A DNA stretch of 64,000 nucleotides from contig NC_050101.1 in NCBI RefSeq assembly GCF_902167145.1, forward strand, positions 180,230,428-180,294,427, given 5' to 3'. The notes below the pieces were generated by a model that was given only the letters and a program-made list of their open reading frames with translations, was not told the DNA's origin and made no database searches. The stretch's first letter is position 1, and each line of letters starts with the position of its first letter. Shown piece after piece: positions 57,971-64,000 of this stretch. Both the position numbers and the translations under genes were made by a program. The DNA comes from Zea mays (Eukaryota; Streptophyta; Magnoliopsida; Poales; Poaceae).

Positions 57971-59430
57971 TGCTAGTGTGTGCTTGTGTGGGAGGTGGAG
58001 TGGGCGTGTGGGGGGAGGGAGAGAGTTGCCATGAAATGGCTTGGGGTGGCTTGAGAGGAGGCCCTTGCCCCTCTATTTATAGCTAAGGTGGGGGGATTAG
58101 GGGGAGGGATGAGAGGATTAGTGGGAGATTAGCATGTATTTGTCTTTTATAAGTGAAATGAGCTTGTAGAGCTCACTGTATGACACCGGAGGCGTACGTA
58201 TACGTATGAGCATGAGGAAAATTATGGAGAAAATATTTATGGGGACTTTAAAATGATTCTGAAGGTATTTCTCAGGGAGAAAATATTTGGAGAAATATCG
58301 GTGGAATATTTGGGCAGTATTTCTGGAAAGAATCAGAGGGGATCACTAGGGAAATATTTGTAGGATATTTTGAGGAGGATTTTGGAGGGAATATAGACCA
58401 CTATATTTTATTTGTGGATATCAACTCGCAAACAAACATTTTGAAACAAAATTTAAAATTCATTTTGAATTTAGAGCGAGTTTGCAAAATTTTCAAGATT
58501 TGAATTTTTGGGATGCTACAGTTACTTTGAATTAAACCAATGAAAGGCTTTATGCATATGAATGGATTGCTTTTATCTTATTTAACATTTTGGACCACAT
58601 ATGCACCACTTATTTGTTTTTGCAAATCTTTTGGGAAAGAACCTTTTAAAATCTTTTGCAAATAGTCAAAGGTATAGGAATACGATTGCAAGAAGCATTT
58701 TTAAGATTTGAAATTCCTCCCCTATTTCAAATGCTTTTCCATTGACTAAATAAAAGCTCCCCTGAATGAATTCTCTCCTTAGCTTTCAAGAGGGAATTGA
58801 AATAGATACCAATTTGAAAAACAATTTTGAAATACCAAATGAAATACCAATGGAAATCTCATTTTTACATACCAATTGAAAATTAGATACCATTTGAAAA
58901 TTCATTTTGAGGCTAACTCAAATCCCAATTGAAATAAACATTTGTGATTTTTTTGAATTGGTGGTGCGGTCCTTTTGCTTTGGGCTTAATCCTTCTCCCC
59001 TTTGGCATTTATCGCAAAAAACGGAGAACTTGAGAGCCCTTTTTACATTTTCTCGCAAATGGTAAAATAAATATGAGTGAAGGGTCATACCAATTGAGAG
59101 TTGTAGGAGTAAAGGCAAAGGGTAAATGATACCGTCAGAGTTAGAGTGGAAGCCTTGTCTTTGTCGAATACTCTATTTTCCTTTCAATCTAAGAAGTATA
59201 GCATTTGAGAACAAGGACCAACAATCTCAAATAAAGGATGCTTTAACATTTATCCTTATATATTACTTATAAACTTAAAGGATATTTTATATGGGAATCC
59301 TTTTATTGAATCTATAAAACATTTATTTTAGGAGATGTGATATCAAAAGCTACGGGGATGCTAAAAATATTCTAATTCAAAATCTTTAAAATTTTTTACT
59401 TTATCCTCAAAATGAGATTTGGGTGCTACA

Positions 59431-59717
59431 ATGAACACACTGTTCATCAAGTACATGAAATAAACTGGCACATTCGTCAAACCGAATGATATGACAGTGA
59501 ACTCATATAGTCCATACTTAGTGATAAATGTTGTCTTTGGTATATCCGAAGGTCAGATTCTGAGCTGATGGTAACCTGACCTTACATCTATCTTCGAGAA
59601 CACACTAGCTCCTCTCAACTGATCGAACAGATCTTCAATTCTTGGCAGGGGGTACTTGTTCTTGACAGTGACTTCATTCAAAGATCTATAACCAATGCAC
59701 ATCTTTTTTGTCCCATC
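59431..59717 (-). pseudogene. Chromovirus-type reverse transcriptase fragment
   Basis: Minus strand, 95 codons: [45 protein letters not shown] and [15 protein letters not shown]. One in-frame TGA follows LRI, where the related protein at 35815-40056 has KIRPSD (CGA to TGA). Catalytic YxDD is missing because the fragment ends at 59431, directly against an LTR; the left-hand element at 59718 truncates its other end. RNase H and integrase have been deleted. Confidence 0.85.
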
Positions 59718-60401
59718 TGTTAGGGACTTGTTCTCAAATGCTATGAGTTAAGAACAAGGCAACACAAAAAATGTTAAATGTTAAGGCCCTTCGTCCTTCG
59801 AGGCATTATTTCCCTTAGGATATAATGATCTTCGGACGAAGGTCATGAAGGACATACCTTCATCATTGCGGCATACGATAATGAAAAAAGAATCATACAA
59901 AATGTAAAAGATAACGTGAACAGTTATGTATCATTATCAGATCATTTCTATTTTATTATCATGGAAAAATAGAAACGATATCAAGTTACAAATGTACCTT
60001 CGGCTTGAAAGAAGGTAAGAGTACGAGCGTGACGCAAAAGCAGAATGCCAAGTCAGCATGAACAGTACAAGAGCAATGTTCATCTATTTATAGGCACGGG
60101 ACGCAGTCCATGTAAAATTACACCCATGCCCTTTACATTTGCTAATGACTCTATAGTGATCCATCAAGGTCTAAATAGCCTTTTCCCTTTTAAGTCGGTT
60201 CCCTTTTCTGCTATCATGCCGAAGCTCCCCTGCGCAGCTCCCCTGCGCATAGCTTCGGCTCTGCGCCAATCTTCGTATTCTTTGTGCTTCTTCACACTAT
60301 GGTTCTGATCCGAGTCCGAAGGTACCTATTCATGTATTATACTTCAGAAACATTGTTAAATCATGTTTTTGAGGAACTTCGGAAGACTAAGGCCCCCAAC
60401 A
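59718..60401 (-). repeat. 3' LTR of Grande-like element B
   Basis: 684 bp. On minus it starts TGTTGGGGGCCTTAG and ends GTCCCTAACA, with a TATA box (CCTATAAATAG, about 60083-60093). Homologous to the LTR at 7176-7782, with a duplicated CTCCCCTGCGCA segment near 60225. Confidence 0.8.
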
Positions 60402-60556
60402 GTAGCCCCTCGCAAGGTTAATTTGTTAGAATAACGAATTCAGATTGCGATATGGATGAAGGCCCTAAGCCGAAGGTCCGAAAAAACACCTTCCCTTTGC
60501 TAGAATAGCAACAGTCAATGACAGACGGGGCCCTCCAACTTGGAGCGCACTGGGCG

Positions 60557-60564
60557 TATAAATA
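60557..60564 (+). promoter_or_regulatory. TATA box for antisense gene B
   Basis: GCGTATAAATAAGAACC on plus, about 155 bp before the ATG at 60715 and 155 bp outside the LTR. Confidence 0.55.
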
Positions 60565-60714
60565 AGAACCCACCCCGAGCACATTTGGTACGCTACTTGC
60601 CGCCTGTTTTGTTTGCTCAATTTTTTTAGCTCTTGCCTACCAACGCTTGCTTGGTTTTTTAGATTTTCTAAGCTTCGGATTTAAGGACACATTTTCGTGA
60701 TTTCCAAAGATAAC

Positions 60715-63700
60715 ATGTCTCAAGATAAAGAAGTTGTTGCTGAGATGAAGCTGAGCGAAGAGGAGAAACTCCTTGAGGAAAAGACTGCTGGATTCATTGA
60801 GTCAATTACAAAAACAAATACAGAGAAAATTACGAAAGAAATCCTAGAAGGTTTATCTGAAGATAATGATGACAGTGACACTTATGATGCGGAAAGTGGG
60901 GGCGAAGACTCCGAAGATCGGCCCTGGCGACCAAGTCATGCAGTTTTTGGGAAATCGGCTATCAGACAAAGTCATCTTGATAATATGAGAGGAAGGTATT
61001 TTCGAGATATGTCTATTGTGAGGGCTGACAATGGAGACATGACTGTTCCTATTCCCGAAGAAAATGAAGTCGTGATCTACCGAAGCTTCTTCAAGGCTGG
61101 TCTTCGGTTCCCCTTAAGCAGATTTGTTGTTGAAGTTTTAAAGATATATGAGATTTTTCTTCACCAGATTACTCCCGAAGCAATTATCAGAATGGGTATC
61201 TTCGTCTGGGCCGTGAGGAGTCAAGGTTTGGAGCCAAGTGCAAAATGTTTCTGCAGCATGCACGAACTTTCATATGAGACGAAGCCCTAGGGTAAGGAAC
61301 AATATCATAACAATTTTGGTTGCTATAGCTTCGTTGCTCGCTCTGGCGCAAGCTGCCCGGTGCCGACATTTCGGAAAAGATGGCCCGGAGACTGGATGAA
61401 AGAATGGTTCTATGTGAAGAATGATTTGAAGACAAGAGAAGATATTACAGAGATCATCATGCGCCCCATTTGGTCTCGCTTTGGCCTTCGGAAACCGAAG
61501 GTAGAAATTGATGAAGCAGCCGAAGAATGCCGAAGGGCCTTCGGCACAGTTTGCTCTTTCATCGGGACAAGAGATTTAGTCCAAGAACACGTGGCCTACA
61601 GGATATGGCCATTGATAGACAACTGGGAGATGCCAAAAGAGACCATCAGCAACCCTAACGAAGGTGGTTTGGTTCGATTGAAATATACCTTCAGGTTTAG
61701 AGACCAATTTATCGAACCAGACGATGACTGGCTGAAATGTGTTGAAAATACTAGTGATGAATTACTTGGAGCATACTCCAAGTCTGAAGATAATGCATTA
61801 TCCGCGGCCTTCGGGAGCCGAAAAAAGAAAAGACTAAATAGGGTTTTTGACGCTATTGGATTTGTGTACCCTGACTATCGGTACCCGCCGCGGGGGCAAA
61901 AAAGAAAGGGTGCAACTTCTGAGAAGGCTGCTGCTTCAGCCGCTCCAAGCGAGCCCGCGCCGAAGAGGAAAAAGGTAAAGATTCTTACTCACCAATCGCG
62001 CTACATTGAACCGACCACAGTGCCTGAATTTGGCGGTGAGACCTCTTCGACTACTGAAGCCAAAGAACCTGCTCTTACACAGAGGATTGAAGAGCCGGCT
62101 GCAATGCCGAAAGCTGGCAAAATTGAGGAACCGAGAACCGAAGGGACGAAAACATTAGAAATTCTAAGCCCTTCAACAGGAGTGGAGGCGCCGAAGACGC
62201 AAAAAGATCTAGCAGCAACCCCCAAGAGAAAAAGGATGGCTAGCGTATTAGATGTGCTGGAGACGATAAAAACTTCAAGCTCTACTCCAGGAAAAATTGC
62301 CAAGGCTTCGAAAACATAGGTTGAAACCGAGACAAAGCTGACCGAAGCCGAAGCTACAATGAGCCGGGGCGACGCCGAAGCTGGGCCTTCAGAGCCCACC
62401 AAAGAGAAATCCTCGGAAATTGGAGAAAAGGCAGCGGAGGAAGAAGCTATAGAACAAATTTTGCCTGAAAAAGCTGCCGCTCCTACTCCCGAAGCTTTGA
62501 AAGAAAATACTGAATATATTAACCGTCATGCTTCGGGAAAAAAGCTCTCTAAAGAAGAACGAGAAGCTCAACACTATGCCCAGAAGCTAAAATATCCAAA
62601 GGGGGCATTAGTATTCAATGGCAGCGGAGAAGAGGATTTCTTGTATTGTCTCCCAGACAGCAAGGAGATTTCTGTCTGCCGGGAGATGAGCAGAAGCTTC
62701 GGATTCCCGACATTAGAAGACGGGCTTTCGGTGCTGTCGAAAGATGAATTGGCCGACAGTTTAGCATATAATAGTATAAAGGTGTGAAAATCAATTTTTT
62801 GTACTTAAAAACGAAAAAAAATTATTTGCTTATACTCAATACCATACTTCTTTTGCAGGGCCTGATTCTTAGCAATGCCCTTAGGGCGCAGAAAAATGCC
62901 GAAGACGAAGGATGCACTATAGCTTTGAACAACCTTCGTTCTGAAGTAATTGAACTAAGGAACAAAGGTCTTGAAAAAGGTAAAATATTAAATTCATTGG
63001 TGTGCAAAATAAAAGAAGACGAAACGACTTCCAAAGCCCAAGCTGAAGCCCAGAAATGTGAAATTGAAGACCTTCGGAAACAGCTGGCTGAAGCCAAATT
63101 AAAATGCGCTGTTGCCGAAGCTAAACGAGATGCCAGTGATTACTGGAAAAATTACTGGGAAAAAACAGTTGCAGAACTTCGCGCATCAAAAGAAAGATGT
63201 TTTGAAAAATCTATAGAATGCGTGAAAAAGATAAAAACTAGCTTCGCCAACGTTGGCGCATATTCAAGTGAAGATAACTTCATACGGGGCAACCCCGAAG
63301 GTCCAATTGAGTGGATCAGCAACGAAGCCGAAGCTTTTGAAGAAATTTTGAGCGACCGCGGGGACGTCTGTGCCTTCTCTGGAGCAAGAGGAGTTGCAGC
63401 TATTTTGGAGAAAGCAGGGTGCGAATATGTGAAATTCTGGCCCAAGCCGAAGCTGCTTTCTCTGTTGACGATACGAAAGACCCCTCGGCCGAAGCAAGCT
63501 TAATTGGTGGAAACTTTTTCACTGACATCTGGGAAAATGGCGGCCGAGGGATGGCCCACGAAATAATAAAGAAGAGTGAAAAAGATACTCATGACGCTAG
63601 AGAAGCAACGAAAGCAGCTGAAAAAGCTGTGGAACTCGAAAGGCGGATATGTATTACTTATTAGCGTTTAACTTTACTGTTTATTTTTATGACTTCGAAC

Positions 63701-63878
63701 TAATTTATGTTTTCTACCGCAGCTGAACTATCTCCTCCCAGAGCCCTTCGAGTCACTGTCCGACCCAGAGGCAAAGGAATCAACAGAAATTATTAGTATG
63801 GCCGAAAGTATTATGGACGAAGTCGTTACCCAACTGCTGACCAAAGCTGCAGATAAAGTTTTGAAAGAAGAAGAATAG
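60715..63878 (+). pseudogene. Antisense accessory gene (Transposase_28-type) of element B
   Basis: Exon 1, 60715-62781, starts MSQDKEVVAEMKLSEEEK and carries ENEVVIYRSFFKAGLRFPLS, EIFLHQITPEAIIRMGIFVW, DWMKEWFYVKNDL, GTRDLVQEHVAYRIWP, nuclear-localisation-like RKKKRLNR and PKRKKVK, and a low-complexity tail. It is one frame interrupted by TAG at 61288 and 62317. Intron 62782-62858. Exon 2 (from 62859, GLILSNALRAQKNAED) is a long coiled coil followed by SFANVGAYSSEDNFIRGNPE and, after a one-base deletion in an A run near 63430, SLIGGNFFTDIWENGGR. The last exon, 63723-63878, ends LLTKAADKVLKEEE. Function unknown; known as an extra ORF in Tat-lineage elements. Confidence 0.75.
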
Positions 63879-64000
63879 CTATTTGTAAAAACATTGCTAG
63901 AATATTAATGTAACATTTGCTAGACTATGATTGTAATATTTGGTGCTCATGGATTTTGAATGTAATATATAAATGGCTTTTGTAATTCATTTCTTTGCGA

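Larger units (their letters stand above)
54958..58520 (-). mobile_element. Solo LTR (3563 bp) of a giant-LTR gypsy, duplication GTTAC
   Basis: TGAAGTGCCC...GGGATGCTACA flanked by GTTAC at 54953-54957 and 58521-58525. On the minus strand it has two TATA boxes, CTATAAATAGAGGGG (58068-58082) and CTATAAATAGACCC (56942-56955), about 1.13 kb apart. Between them lie a minisatellite (57366-57970) and a 5S-rRNA-like segment. It is inserted in the internal region of copia 2. Confidence 0.92.
53623..59234 (-). mobile_element. Sirevirus-like copia element 2, 3' part only
   Basis: The 3' LTR (53623-54857) is followed inward by a polypurine tract (AAAAAGGGAGAGAT) and an internal remnant (54858-54957, resuming at 58521). 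The internal part is noncoding, AT-rich, with several CTCCCC words (purine tracts on minus). The 5' LTR, gag and pol are missing. The right boundary near 59234 is approximate. Confidence 0.6.
52993..59430 (-). repeat. LTR of a decayed gypsy element, interrupted by copia
   Basis: The left part 52993-53622 starts TGTCACCCGATTTT; the right part (about 59235-59430) ends TTTGGGTGCTACA, both LTR-like. Between them lie the copia-2 element and its nested solo LTR. The right end abuts an RT remnant (59431-59717) in minus orientation, so this is a 3' LTR. The left end cuts the LOX remnant at 52992. The exact inner junction on the right is uncertain. Confidence 0.6.
59718..64000 (-). mobile_element. Grande-like Ty3/gypsy element B, 3' end with antisense gene
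   Basis: Reversed relative to element A. The 3' LTR is 59718-60401 and the purine tract GCGAGGGGCTAC (minus, 60402-60413) abuts it. The accessory gene (60715-63878) is on plus, antisense to the element. The pol genes should lie right of the window. Protein similarity to copy A is clear but distant, so these are separate subfamilies. Confidence 0.75.

Noticed and set aside
59235..59239. AGGAT here and at 53618-53622 as the duplication of copia 2
   Set aside because: The right end lacks an LTR, so a matching 5-mer may be chance; the boundary was left approximate.

Overview
The window is nuclear DNA from a grass, most likely an Andropogoneae panicoid such as maize. The clues are deeply nested LTR retrotransposons, clusters of the ACCGGACAGTCCGGTG palindrome inside Sirevirus-type LTRs, very long (3.4-3.9 kb) chromovirus LTRs, Grande-type elements, a CACTA element and a MULE. 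Species and family names come from sequence character only; no database was searched. Only one host gene looks intact: a single-exon RING-H2 (ATL-type) E3 ligase at 10718-11893 on the minus strand.

Layout, left to right. 1-3852: 5' part of a Tat-lineage Ty3/gypsy element (minus), inserted into the antisense accessory gene of a Grande-like element (3853-7782) whose 3' LTR is 7176-7782. 7783-10310: four tandem copies of a ~325-345 bp AT-rich repeat, the last split by a 1168-bp solo LTR (8888-10055, target-site duplication AAGTC). 10718-11893: the RING gene. 12475-21668: a complete 9.2-kb MULE (duplication GCCAGAGGA, long TIRs with GGCGCC palindromes) carrying a MuDR-type transposase, a plant-mobile-domain gene and a convergent gene with three GRF-like zinc fingers. 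22591-47946: a Ty1/copia (Sirevirus-like) element with gag but no pol, interrupted by a chromodomain Ty3/gypsy element (25106-44265, duplication AAAGA), whose left LTR contains a 7.3-kb CACTA transposon (26203-33503, duplication GTA). 47947-52992: remains of a lipoxygenase gene (minus), split by a 3.9-kb solo LTR (48482-52367, duplication TTGGG) that itself holds a 259-bp mini-CACTA, and by a small TRIM-like remnant. 52993-59717: a decayed gypsy LTR plus RT remnant, interrupted by a truncated Sirevirus-like copia (LTR 53623-54857), in turn interrupted by a 3.56-kb solo LTR (54958-58520, duplication GTTAC) containing a 5S-rRNA-like Pol III promoter. 59718-64000: 3' LTR and antisense accessory gene of a second Grande-like element in the opposite orientation.

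The nesting gives relative ages: LOX gene fragment and copia, then chromovirus, then CACTA. The LTRs of the nested chromovirus differ at roughly ten sites in the first ~1.07 kb by eye, so it is young, and its polyprotein frame is interrupted by a single TAG. In-frame TAG codons where CAG is expected recur in several elements and in the LOX remnant, as expected from deamination of CHG-methylated cytosine.

The strongest leads are the three-gene MULE (transposase + plant mobile domain + triple GRF finger), the 5S-like promoter inside a giant gypsy LTR, and the antisense, intron-containing, separately promoted accessory genes of the two Grande-like elements.
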